The notes under the pieces: model-generated
Seen by the model: only the letters and a program-made list of their open reading frames with translations
What the model was told of the DNA's origin: nothing
Database searches by the model: none
Source: JACVRM01 sp963817375
GTDB lineage: Bacteria > Actinomycetota > Thermoleophilia > Gaiellales > Gaiellaceae
Length of the DNA: 64,000 nt
Direction: 5' to 3'
NCBI GenBank assembly: GCA_963817375.1
Contig: CAWFOB010000004.1
Span: forward strand, 186,001 to 250,000
Part shown: positions 11,647 through 20,230 of the stretch, piece by piece
Layout: every line of letters starts with the position of its first letter
Numbering within the stretch: position 1 is the stretch's first letter
Program-made: the position numbers and the translations under genes

Positions 11647-12819
11647 TCACACGCCGAGCGCCGACAGCACGGAGTCGATGTCGCCGTCGACGTCGGTCGC
11701 GTCGCGGTCGACCTCGCCGGCGTAGGGCTTGAGCCCGGTGCCGGTGACGACGAGGACGACGCGCTCGCCCTCGACGATCGTGCCCTCGCGGATCAGCCCG
11801 ATCAGGGAGCCGAGCGCGACGCCGCCGGCCGAGTCGGCGAGGATCCCGGTCGTCTCGGCCAGGAGTGCGGTGCGGTCGGCGATCTCGTCCTCGGGCACGG
11901 GGCGGATCGCGCCGCCCGACATGCGCGCCGCACCGACGGCAAGGTCACCGAAGACCGGGTCGCCAACGGCGAGCGAGCGCACCTCGGTCTGGGGGCGGAC
12001 GCGTGAGAGCGGCCGGTCGTCGGCCCAGGCTGCCGCGAGCGGCGGGCAGCCGGCGGCCTGCGCGCCGAAGAGCCTCGGCGTGCTGCCCTCGGCCAGGCCG
12101 ACGGCCTTCGCCTCGGCGAAGCCCTGCGCGAGCTTCGAGAAGAGCACGCCCGAGGCGACCGGCGAGACCACGGCGTCCGGCATCGTCCCGTCGAGCTGCT
12201 CGGCGATCTCGTAGGCGATCGTCTTCGCGCCCTCGGACGCGACCGGCTGCAGGTTGCCGCCGAGGAAGCCCCAGGGGAACAGCGCCCCGAGCTCCTCCTC
12301 GAGCCGGCGGCAGTCGTCGAACGAGCCGTCGACGGCGAGGACGCGCGCGCCGTAGGACGCGGTCGGCGCGACCTCGAGGTGGTCGGACGGGACGAGCACG
12401 ACCGCCTCCATCCCGTTGGCAGCCGCGCGTGCGGCGACGGCCTCGCCGAGGTTGCCCGTCGAGGCGCAGCAGAGCGTCTGCAGCCCGAAAGCATGGGCGG
12501 CCGAGATCGCCGTGGCGGCGATGCGGTCCTTGAAGGAATGGGTCGGGTTCGCGCTCTCCAGCTTCAGCAGGAGCTCGACGCCGAGCGCGCGCGAAAGGCG
12601 CGGCGCCGGCACGAGCGGCGTCATCCCGGGCGTGCCCGGGTCGGTGGGCGCGTGCGGGAGCAGGTCCTCGTAGCGCCACATCGAGCGGCGGTCACGGCGC
12701 GGGATCACGGTCTCGAGGCCGTAGCCGACGTCGAGTGGGCCGTCGCAGTCCGGGCACGCCGCGATCGGCGCGAGCGGCTGCGTCCGTTCGCAGACGCGGC
12801 AGCGCAGCTCCGCCCTCAT
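11647..12819 (-). CDS. thrC: Threonine synthase ThrC
   Basis: PLP enzyme converting O-phosphohomoserine to threonine. The 390-residue protein opens with a zinc-ribbon-like pair (C7xxC10 and C22xxC25), seen in many bacterial and archaeal ThrC proteins, then GTPGMTPLVPAPRLS and the PLP lysine K97 in NPTHSFKDRIA. ASTGNLGEAVAA follows, and the phosphate-binding glycine region lies in the middle (VSPVASGVLFSKLAQGF). The end LVVTGTGLKPY is characteristic of ThrC. The ATG has the strong site AGAGGAGG upstream. It is convergent with the HxlR gene and preceded by a leader ORF and hairpin like those of gltB. Related threonine or cystathionine lyases are less likely given the C-terminal motif. Confidence 0.93.
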   Translation of the reverse strand: MRAELRCRVCERTQPLAPIAACPDCDGPLDVGYGLETVIPRRDRRSMWRYEDLLPHAPTDPGTPGMTPLVPAPRLSRALGVELLLKLESANPTHSFKDRIAATAISAAHAFGLQTLCCASTGNLGEAVAARAAANGMEAVVLVPSDHLEVAPTASYGARVLAVDGSFDDCRRLEEELGALFPWGFLGGNLQPVASEGAKTIAYEIAEQLDGTMPDAVVSPVASGVLFSKLAQGFAEAKAVGLAEGSTPRLFGAQAAGCPPLAAAWADDRPLSRVRPQTEVRSLAVGDPVFGDLAVGAARMSGGAIRPVPEDEIADRTALLAETTGILADSAGGVALGSLIGLIREGTIVEGERVVLVVTGTGLKPYAGEVDRDATDVDGDIDSVLSALGV

Positions 12820-12840
12820 CTCGCCTCCGCCTCCTCTTTC

Positions 12841-12879
12841 GCTAGTCGGCCGGGCGGTGTGAGCGAAACGCCGGCTAGC
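12841..12879 (-). promoter_or_regulatory. Leader hairpin of thrC (5' arm identical to that of gltB)
   Basis: On the minus strand GCTAGCCGGCG pairs with CGGCCGACTAGC (about ten pairs, one mismatch) around a loop of about 16 bases. The 3' arm is followed directly by GAAAGAGGAGG, which holds the thrC ribosome site. The stop codon of the thrC leader ORF lies in the 5' arm at exactly the same position as in the gltB hairpin. Confidence 0.65.
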
Positions 12880-12934
12880 GCTCGTGCGGGCGCACGACCA
12901 TAAGGCAAATCGAAAAGATCGCCACGCGCGCCAT
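12875..12934 (-). CDS. Short leaderless-type leader ORF upstream of thrC
   Basis: A 19-residue ORF, MARVAIFSICLMVVRPHER then TAG. The ATG lies eight bases after a TACACT -10 box, so translation may start at the mRNA 5' end. The stop is inside the hairpin described at 12841-12879. Ile, Cys, Leu, Met and Val codons fill the middle; Ile and Met derive from the threonine branch, but the peptide has no Thr codon. Its layout parallels the gltB leader, with weak similarity (an Arg-Val near the start, Ser-Ile in the middle, Arg before stop). Confidence 0.6.
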   Translation of the reverse strand: MARVAIFSICLMVVRPHER

Positions 12935-12942
12935 TGCCACCG

Positions 12943-12971
12943 AGTGTAGGGCGGCCGCCCCGCACGCGCAA
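12943..12971 (-). promoter_or_regulatory. Probable thrC promoter
   Basis: On the minus strand TTGCGC (12971-12966), a 17-base spacer, and TACACT (12948-12943), directly before the leader ORF. Nearly the same -35 and spacing as the gltB promoter. Confidence 0.6.
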
Positions 12972-12976
12972 GCCCG

Positions 12977-13546
12977 TCATCGCTGCTCCTCCGGCGTCAC
13001 GGTCACACGCGTCGAGCCGTCGGCGCTCCGCGCCAGCCGCAGCGGCCACGTGCCGCCGCCCTGCGCCGGGAGCTCGACGTCCACGGCGGCGCCGCCGGCA
13101 GCACCGACGCGCCGGCGGGCATGGAGCAGCTCCTCGTGCCGGGCGATTGCCGCGCGCAGCGCCGGGACCACGTCCGACTCGGTGAAGGGCTTCACGAGAT
13201 ACGTAAACGCGCCGGCGGCGATCGCGCTTTCCACCGTGCGCCGGTCGGAGTAAGCGGTCAGCATCAGGATCGGCAGCGGGTGCTCGGCGTAGATGCGGCG
13301 CGCCGCCTCGACGCCGTCGAGACCCGGCATGCGCACATCGAGGATCGCCGCGTCCGGGCGATGCTCCCGCGCCAGCGCGACCGCCTCGTCGCCGTCACGC
13401 GCCTCGCCGCAGACGTCGAAGCCGTTGTCACGCAGAAGCGCGGCCAGGTCGAGCCTGACGATCGGCTCGTCCTCGGCGATCAGCACGCGCGGCGCGCCGG
13501 CGGCGCCGAAGAGCCGCTCGCCGATCGGAACTCCTTCATCCTCCAC
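12977..13546 (-). CDS. Response regulator with receiver domain and an unassigned C-terminal region
   Basis: A 189-residue protein. Residues ~19-135 form a CheY-like receiver: RVLIAEDEPIVRLDLAALL (acidic pocket), phosphoacceptor Asp in AAILDVRMPGLDGVE, LMLTAYSD (switch Thr) and YLVKPF (Lys). The ~50-residue C-terminal part (VGAAGGAAVDVELPAQ onward) has no clear HTH or ANTAR domain. It resembles AmiR/NasR-type regulators in the receiver and linker helix, but the ANTAR signature is missing. The GTG start is chosen for GAGAGGAGG just upstream; an ORF extension further upstream overlaps a terminator-like hairpin and is unlikely to be coding. No partner kinase is adjacent. Confidence 0.85.
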   Translation of the reverse strand: MEDEGVPIGERLFGAAGAPRVLIAEDEPIVRLDLAALLRDNGFDVCGEARDGDEAVALAREHRPDAAILDVRMPGLDGVEAARRIYAEHPLPILMLTAYSDRRTVESAIAAGAFTYLVKPFTESDVVPALRAAIARHEELLHARRRVGAAGGAAVDVELPAQGGGTWPLRLARSADGSTRVTVTPEEQR

Positions 13547-13566
13547 GCCGCCTCCTCTCGGTCCAC

Positions 13567-13605
13567 AAAAAAAGCCCCCGGAGGGCATACCGCCCACCAG
13601 AGGCT
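13567..13605 (-). terminator. Intrinsic terminator-like hairpin in the leader of the response regulator gene
   Basis: On the minus strand a 14-position stem (AGCCTCTGGTGGGC with GCCCTCCGGGGGCT, one mismatch and two G-T pairs, GGTAT loop) runs straight into seven T residues. It is the clearest intrinsic terminator in the window. It lies upstream of the response regulator and no minus-strand gene ends here (ppc is on the plus strand), so it looks like an attenuator in the 5' leader rather than a gene-end terminator. Confidence 0.7.
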
Positions 13606-13658
13606 CCATCGCCTGTCTGCGCCACACGTCGGCGCCGTGCTCAGAGGGTACCGCAAGA

Positions 13659-16176
13659 ATGCGGCGGGTGAGCACCGACGGCGAGGCACCGCTGCGCCGC
13701 GACGTCCGCCTGCTCGGCTCGCTGCTCGGCCGCGTGCTCGTCGAGCAGGAGGGCGAGGCGTTCCTCGACCGGAGGAGCGGATCCGCGCGCTGTCACGCGC
13801 CGGCCGCGCGCGGTCAGCGCGCCCGCGGAGCTGCGCGAGGCGGTCGAGGCGCTCGACCCCGAGACCCAGGGCAAGATGCTGCGCGCGTTCGCGACTCTAC
13901 TTCCAGCTCGCGAACACGGCCGAGCAGCACCACCGCATCCGCCGGCGGCGCGAGTACGAGCACGAGGAGCGCGACGCCGCGCGAGTCGCTCGAGGAGGCG
14001 TTCGACGCGCTGCGCGGTGCCGAGGACAGCTCGCGCCGGCGGCTCGACACGTCTCGCTCGAGCTCGTCCTCACCGCCCACCCGACCGAGGCGACGCGGCG
14101 CACGCTCCTCGCGCGCGCACGTCCGGATCGCGGACGCTGCTCACGCGCCACGACGACCCGCGACTGCCGCGCTCGGACGAGGCCGAGCTCGAGGAGGGCT
14201 TGCCGAGGAGATCACGATCCTCTGGCAGACCGACGAGGTGCGCGACGAGCGGCCGCGCGTCGTCGACGAGATCCGGCACGGGCTCTGGTTCTTCGAGGAG
14301 AGCCTCTTCGACGCGGCGCGAGCGCCTGCTCGCGCGACTACCGGGCGCGCGCTGCCGGGCGCGCCGCTGCCGCTCGCTTCGGCACGCTGGATCGGCGGCG
14401 ACCCGACGGCAACCCGGCGGTCGGCCGCGAGCACGATCGCGGCGGCGCTCGACGGGCGCGGCGGCTGGCGCTCGCGCCGCTACCGCGACGACGTGCGCGA
14501 GCTCGCCGGCGCGCTCGCATCGAGCCGCTCGCTCGTCGGCGTCTCCGACGAGCTGCTCGGAGTCGATCGCGCGCGACGAGCGCGAGCTGGCCGACTACGC
14601 CGCCGCGATCGGTGCGCAGAACGACGAGCGAGCCGTACCGGCGGAAGCTCTCGTTCATGTGGTGGCGGCTCGGCAACGACGGCTACGCGCGCCCGGCGCA
14701 GCTGCTCGCCGACCTCGCCCTGATCGACGCCGCAGCCTCGAGGCGCACCGCGGCGCCGCGGATCGCCGACGGCGCGCTCGCCGCGCTCGAGCGGCGGGTC
14801 GAGCTGTTCGGCTTCCACCTCGCGAAGCTCGACGTGCGGCTCCACGCGCGCGAGGTTCGCGCGCCGACGCGAGCGCACTCGAGGCGTCTTCGAGGCGGTC
14901 GCGGCGGCGCGGCGAGCGCCACGGCCCGCAGGCGCTCGACACGGTGATCGTCTCGGCGACGCGCGTCGGCCGACGACGTGCTGGCGGCGCTCGACCTGAC
15001 CGACGAGCCGGTCGTCGGTCGTGCCGCTCTTCGAGACGATCGCCGACCTCGGGCGGCGCCGGCAATCGTCGACGAGCTGCTCGCCGACGCCGCGCTACGG
15101 CGCAGCGCGTCGCGCGAGCGCGGCGACCGGCTCGAGGTGATGGTCGGCTACTCCGACTCGGGCAAGGACGGCGGCTACCTCGCCGCCCAGTGGGCGATCT
15201 ACCGGGCGCAGGAGGCGCTCGCCGCGGTCGCCGCGCGGCCGGGATCGAGCTGACGATCTTCCACGGCCGCGGCGGCAGCGCGGCCGCGGCGGCGGCCCGA
15301 CGCACGCGGCGATCCTCGCCCAGGCGCCGGGGCATCCGCCGGGCCGGCTCAAGCTGACCGAGCAGGGCGAGACGATCTCGTTCAAGTACGGCCTGCCCGG
15401 GCTCGCCTACCGCAACCTCGAGGCGGCGCTCGCGGCGACGGTGCTGAGCGCGTTCCCGCGGTCGCCGGCGCGCGAGCCGCCGGGCGAGGGCGAGCGCGAG
15501 ATGCTGGAGCGGCTCTCGCGGCGCGCGCGGAGGCCGCCTACCGCGCGCTCGTCTGGGAGGACGCCGGCTTCGTCGAGCTTCTTCCGCGCGTTCACGCCGG
15601 TCGACGAGCTCGGCGCTGCTCGCGATCGGCTCGCGCCCGGCCCGGCGCCCGGGCGACGAGGACTACCTCGGCTCGCTGCGCGCGATCCCGTGGGTCTTCG
15701 CCTGGACGCAGAACCGCACGCTGCTGCCGGCCTGGTACGGCTGCGGCACCGCGTTCGCCGGCCGCCGACCGGCGACGGAGCTGCGCCGCCTCTATCGCGA
15801 GCTGCCGTTCTTCCGCTCGCTGGTCGACAACCTCGAGATGACGCTCGCGAAGTCGAGCCTCGAGGTCGCGCGCGAGTACCTCGAGCTCGTGCCGCCGAGC
15901 TCGAGCCGGACGGCTCTTCGGCGCCGATCGCGGAGGAGCACGAGCGCACGGTCGCGGCGGTGCTCGACGATCGTCGAGGAACGCGGCTGCTCGACCGGCA
16001 CCCCGTCGTCCGGCGCGTCGATCCAGCTCCGCAACCCGTACGTCGACCCGATGAACGCGATCCAGGTCGAGCTGCTGCGCCGCTACCGCGGCGGCGACGA
16101 CGGGAGCGCGAGCGCGGCGCGCCCGCTGCTCCGCTCGATCGCCGGCATCGCCGCGGCGCTGCGCAACACGGGCTAG
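13659..16176 (+). CDS. ppc: Phosphoenolpyruvate carboxylase, disrupted by many frameshifts
   Basis: Carboxylates PEP to oxaloacetate to replenish the TCA cycle. Family motifs appear in order but scattered over three frames: LVLTAHPTEATRRTLL (His-containing catalytic motif), GYSDSGKDGGYLAAQWAIY, FHGRGGS, TEQGETISFKYGLPGLAYRN, RAIPWVFAWTQNRTLLPAWY and NPYVDPMNAIQVELLRRYR at the C terminus. The span equals ~839 codons, a little short of the usual 880-930. I count roughly twenty frame changes, many repaired by removing one G or C. Because conserved residues are intact between breaks, either the sequence is faulty here or this is a very young pseudogene. The start may be ATG 13659 or GTG 13668. 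A carbonic anhydrase gene abuts its 3' end and would supply bicarbonate. Confidence 0.85.
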
Positions 16177-16671
16177 TCAGTCGTCGATCTCGTTGAGGCG
16201 GCCGCTCTTGACGTCGTAGACGAAGCCGCGGATCGAGTCCTTGTTCGGGATGAACGGGCTGGAGCGGATCTTCGCGATCGACTCGCGCACGTTGCCCTCG
16301 AGGTCGTCGAAGCAGTTCGCCGTCCACTCCGGCTTCGAGCCGGTGTCCGCCTCCAGCTGGTCCCTGAACTGCTCGTCGGTGAAGGTCAGCATCCCGCAGT
16401 CGGTGTGGTGGATGAGGATGACCTCCTGGGTGCCGAGCAGGCGCTGCGAAATGGCGAGCGAGCGGATCTCGTCGTCGGTGACGACGCCGCCGGCGTTGCG
16501 GATCACGTGCGCGTCGCCCTCCCCGAGGCCAAGCACCTTCTGCGGGTCGAGGCGTGCATCCATGCACGCGACGACGGCGACCTTCTTCGCGGGCGGCAGC
16601 GGCAGCTCGCCCTTGTCGAACTGCTGCGCATAGCGATCAGCGTTGGCAAGTAGCTCGTCGGTGACGCTCAT
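16177..16671 (-). CDS. Beta-class carbonic anhydrase
   Basis: Interconverts CO2 and bicarbonate; cytosolic zinc enzyme of 164 residues. Zinc ligands and catalytic dyad are visible: C36, D38 and R40 in VVACMDARLDPQK, and H89 and C92 in LIHHTDCGMLTF. The short form, with the segment HVIRNAGGVVTDDEIRSL, fits the small actinobacterial/clostridial beta-CA clade. It converges on ppc with no gap, and bicarbonate is the substrate of PEP carboxylase, so the neighbours probably work together though they are transcribed apart. GAGGAGG-like sequence precedes the ATG. Confidence 0.93.
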   Translation of the reverse strand: MSVTDELLANADRYAQQFDKGELPLPPAKKVAVVACMDARLDPQKVLGLGEGDAHVIRNAGGVVTDDEIRSLAISQRLLGTQEVILIHHTDCGMLTFTDEQFRDQLEADTGSKPEWTANCFDDLEGNVRESIAKIRSSPFIPNKDSIRGFVYDVKSGRLNEIDD

Positions 16672-16808
16672 GGGGTCCTCCTCGTTCGGGTGGCGGCTGT
16701 TGTCGGGAAGAACTACGGATCGCCGCCCGCCATTCCCAGTTCAGGCAATTTCCATGCGGCCGGTGACTAGGATTCCCGGCCAACTCGTTCCCGTCCCGGA
16801 GGTCTGCA

Positions 16809-17722
16809 ATGCGTCCCGTCTTCGCCCTGATTGCCCTGTCGCTCGCCCTCGCGGCCGCCGCCGGCTGCGGCGGCAGCAGTTCGAGCAGTACGACCTCCAC
16901 GACGACCAGCACGACCTCGAGCACGCCCACTGTCACGACCGACTCGACGATCGCAGGCGAGGTGCCCGCTGCGATCAAGAGCAAGGGCACGCTCATCGTG
17001 GCGGCCGACGCGACCTACGCGCCGAACGAGTTCATCGGCACCGACGGCAAGACCGTCGTCGGCATGGATCCCGACCTCGCGAAGGCGCTCGGCGACCGTA
17101 CTGGGCCTCAAGGTGAAGGTCGTCAACGCGACCTTCGACGCGATCATCCCCGGCCTCGCCGCCGGCAAGTACGACCTCGGCATGTCCTCGTTCACCGACA
17201 CGAAGGAGCGGGAGAAGGTCGTCGACTTCGTCACCTACTTCTCGGCCGGCACGTCGTTCTACGTAAGGCAACCGGGCGGCCCGACGATCAACGGCCTCGC
17301 AGACCTGTGCGGGCACTCGGTCGCAGTCGAGCGCGGGAACGACGCAGGCGACGACGCGACCGCGCAGTCGGCGAAGTGCAAGAAGGCAGGAAAGCCGGCG
17401 TCACGGTCACCGTCTACCCGGACCAGAACGCGGCGAACCTGGCACTCTCGACCGGGCGGCAGGAGGTCGGCATGGCCGACTCGCCGGTCGCCGGCTACAT
17501 CGTCAAGAAGTCTCGGGCGGCAAGTTCAAGCTCGTCGGCACGCCGTACGGGCCGTTCCCGTACGGGATCGCGATCCCCAAGGACAACGGGATGGCGAAGC
17601 CGATGCAGGACGCGCTGAAGGTGTTGATCGCCAACGGCACCTACACGGCGATCCTCGCCGAAGTGGGGGATTCAGCAGGCGCGATCACGGAGCCCGAAGA
17701 TCAACGGCGCGCAGTCAGCTAG
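16809..17722 (+). CDS. Polar amino acid ABC transporter substrate-binding lipoprotein (frameshifted)
   Basis: Family 3 extracellular solute-binding protein. The start MRPVFALIALSLALAAAAGC is a lipoprotein signal with Cys near residue 20, followed by a Ser/Thr-rich linker. The mature part reads GTLIVAADATYAPNEFIGTD, ATFDAIIPGLAAGKYDLGMS, FTDTKEREKVVDFVTYF, and later ADSPVAGYIVKK and TPYGPFPYGIAIPKDNGM, all typical of glutamine/histidine/cystine-type binders. The frame changes near 17097, 17393, 17512 and again in the last 60 bases; conserved sequence resumes after each. The end is placed at the TAG at 17720-17722 by reconstruction. First of a binder-permease-ATPase set; GGAGG precedes the ATG. 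The exact substrate is unknown. Confidence 0.85.
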
Positions 17723-17753
17723 GCCCCGAGGGCCGGGCGTCGGGCTGACGACT

Positions 17754-18670
17754 GTGGACCGACGTCGCGGACGGTCCGGCCGGACGAGATCAAGGCGATC
17801 CCGGTCCGCCACCCCGGACGCTGGGTCGCGGCCGCGCTCGTCGTGCTCTTCGCGGCCGCGATCGTGAAGTCGGTCGCCACGAACCCGCGCTTCGAGTGGA
17901 GCGTCGTCGGCGACTACCTCTTCTCGAGCCGGGTGCTCCACGGGCTCGTCCTGACGCTCGAGCTGACCGTGACCTCGATGGCGATCGGGATCGGACTCGG
18001 AGTCCTGCTCGCGGTGATGCGCCTGTCGCCGAATCCGCTCGTCTCCGGCGCGAGCTGGACCTACATCTGGTTCTTCCGCGCGACGCCGGTGCTCGTCCAG
18101 ATCCTCTTCTGGGGCAACATCGCCGCCCTCTATCCGAGCGTTCTCGCTCGGGCATCCCGTTCGGCCCGAGCTGTCGGAGCGCCGATGCCAACTCGCTGAT
18201 CACCCCGTTCGTCGCCGGCATGCTCGCGCTCGGGCTGAACGAGGGCGCCTACATGGCCGAGATCGTGCGCGCCGGCATCATCTCGGTGGACGAGGGGCAG
18301 ATCCGAGGCGGCGCAGAGCCTCGGCATGACGCGGCTGCTTGACCATGCGCCGGATCGTGCTGCCGCAGGCGATGCGGGTGATCATCCCGCCGACCGGCAA
18401 CGAGACGATCTCGATGCTGAAGACGACCTCGCTCGTCAGCGTCCTCGGCCGTCACCGAGCTCCTGTACTCGGTGCAGCTCATCTACTCGGTGAACTACCG
18501 GACGATCCCGCTGCTGATCGTCGCGAGCATCTGGTACCTGGTGGTCACGACGGTGCTCATCGATCGGGCAGTACTACGTCGAGCGGTACTACTCGCGCGG
18601 CACGGAGCGGAAGCTGCCGCCGACCGCGTTCCAGCGGCTGCGCCGGAATCTCACGACCTTCCACCAGTAG
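17754..18670 (+). CDS. Polar amino acid ABC transporter permease (frameshifted)
   Basis: Inner-membrane permease of the HisM/GlnP type. Recognisable segments across frames: RPDEIKAIPVRHPGRWV, LHGLVLTLELTVTSMAIGIG, WFFRATPVLVQILFWGN, LGLNEGAYMAEIVRAGIIS, the EAA-loop part MRRIVLPQAMRVIIPPTGN, and LLIVASIWYLVVTTVL. Hydrophobic stretches suggest about five to six membrane helices after a cytosolic N-terminal extension. At least six frame changes occur, mostly between 18130 and 18580. The start is uncertain: GTG 17754 needs one missing base shortly after. The stop TAG lies two bases before the ATPase ATG, so the two are co-translated. Confidence 0.8.
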
Positions 18671-18672
18671 CG

Positions 18673-19442
18673 ATGGACGGCCCGATGGTCAAGGCGGAGG
18701 GCGTCCACAAGCGGTTCGGCCGCCTCGAGGTGCTGAAAGGGGTCTCGCTCGAGGTCGGACGCGGCGAGGTCGTGTGCATGATCGGGCCGTCCGGGTCAGG
18801 GAAGTCGACGTTCCTTCGCTGCATCAACCACCTGGAGAAGATCGACGCGGGCCGGCTGTCGGTCGATGGAGAGCTTGTCGGCTATCGCCAGTCGGGCGAC
18901 AAGCTCTACGAGCTGCAACGACCGCCGAGATCAGCCGCGCGCGGGCCAAGATCGGCATGGTCTTCCAGCGCTTCAATCTCTTCGGCCACATGACCGCGCT
19001 CGAGAACGTCGTCGAGGCGCCGATCCGGGTGAAGAAGGTGCCGAAGGCGCAGGCGCTCGCAGAGGGGCGCGCCCTGCTCGAGCGGGTCGGCCTCTCCGAC
19101 AAGCTGGACAACTACCCCGCACAGCTTTCCGGTGGGCAGCAGCAGCGCGTCGCGATCGCGCGGGCGCTGGCGATGCATCCGTCGCTGATGCTCTTCGACG
19201 AGCCGACCTCGGCGCTCGACCCGGAGCTGGTCGGCGACGTGCTCGGCGTCATGCAGGCTCTTGCCTCGGACATCGGTATGACGATGATCGTCGTCACGCA
19301 CGAGATGGGCTTCGCCCGGGAGGCGGCCGACCGCGTGATGATGATGGACGACGGGCGGATCATCGAGGAGGGCACGCCCGAGCACTTCTTCACCGCTCCC
19401 GCCGAGGAGCGGACGCGGCAGTTCCTCTCGAAGATCCTCTAG
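18673..19442 (+). CDS. Polar amino acid ABC transporter ATP-binding protein (one frameshift)
   Basis: GlnQ/HisP-type ATPase that powers the permease. Walker A GPSGSGKSTFLRCINHLEK, Q-loop GMVFQRFNLFGHMTALENV, signature QLSGGQQQRVAIARALAM, Walker B LMLFDEPTSALDPELV and the switch His in VVTHEMGFAREAA are all intact. The frame breaks once near 18918, between KLYEL and AEISRARAKIG, where GlnQ proteins also vary. The length is about 256 residues, normal for the family. Its stop overlaps by four bases the stop of the converging minus-strand gene. Confidence 0.9.
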
Positions 19443-20230
19443 CTGGTGCGGCACGCGCGCCCGGCGAGGCTGCGCACGTACACGGCGCAGCCAGTCGTCA
19501 CAGCGGTGCGGTACGTCGAGAAGGCGGAGAAGAAGGTGCGGCCGCCCCCGACCACGCTCAGGAAGGCGCCGTCGAAGCGGTGGCGGCCGATGCCGAGATC
19601 GGCGCGCAGCGCGCCGAGCGCGCGGCTGCGCAGGAACCGCTCCGGCGAGCGCACGCTGACCGTGACGACCGGCGCCTTGCCGAACGGGTTGTACGGCTCG
19701 AGCCGCAGGTGGAGACCGAACCGCCGCGCATCGGCGAGCAACCGGGTGCGGAGCGCCGACCAGCGACCGTCGCGCGCCTTGCCGGCCGAGCGGATGCCGT
19801 CGCGCACCTCCCAGCGCCCGAGGCCCCAGCCAGGGCGGCCGAGCGGCCGGTAGAAGCGCGGGTTGAGCTGCGACGGCGAGGTGACCGCGATGAAGGCGGC
19901 GATGCGGCTGAAGCCGCGGCGGGCCAACCCGTCGCGGATGGCGCCCGCGACGATCTCGGCCTCCCAGCCGGCGCGGGCCTGGAGGGCACGGCGGTCGAGC
20001 GGCGGGTCGCCTTTGCGCGCGCCGACGACCACGCCGAGCGTGCGAGTGCTCGCGGGTGCGCCCGGCGGCGCGCCGAGGACCCGGACCCCTGTGACGCGCG
20101 TGCCGGGCATCCGGGCGAGGATGCGGCCGATCGCCGCCCGCTCGGCGGCGCTGCCGCCGGACACGCCGGCCGGCGCCGCGGAGGCGCACAGCAGCGTGGC
20201 GGCGAAAACGGCGAGGCTAGCCCGGTACAC
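19439..20230 (-). CDS. Secreted protein of unknown function
   Basis: A 263-residue protein starting at a GTG inside the end of the upstream repeat protein gene (14-base overlap, so coupled translation). Residues 1-22 (YRASLAVFAATLLCASAAPA) form a signal peptide. The rest is Arg-rich and mixed alpha/beta with no motif I recognise. Segments such as PSQLNPRFYRPLGRPGWGLG and PYNPFGKAPVVTVSVRSPER suggest a folded extracellular domain that recurs around proline/tyrosine patches. C-terminal cysteines (GCAVYVRSLAGRACRTS) could form a disulfide. The link with the repeat protein suggests a joint role at the cell surface. Confidence 0.65.
   Translation of the reverse strand: MYRASLAVFAATLLCASAAPAGVSGGSAAERAAIGRILARMPGTRVTGVRVLGAPPGAPASTRTLGVVVGARKGDPPLDRRALQARAGWEAEIVAGAIRDGLARRGFSRIAAFIAVTSPSQLNPRFYRPLGRPGWGLGRWEVRDGIRSAGKARDGRWSALRTRLLADARRFGLHLRLEPYNPFGKAPVVTVSVRSPERFLRSRALGALRADLGIGRHRFDGAFLSVVGGGRTFFSAFSTYRTAVTTGCAVYVRSLAGRACRTS

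Noticed and set aside
13573..13650. A fluoride-riboswitch-like opening (GGCGATGGAGCC) before the response regulator
   Set aside because: The conserved pseudoknot and the GCTGATG-type segment are missing; the region is explained better as a terminator stem.
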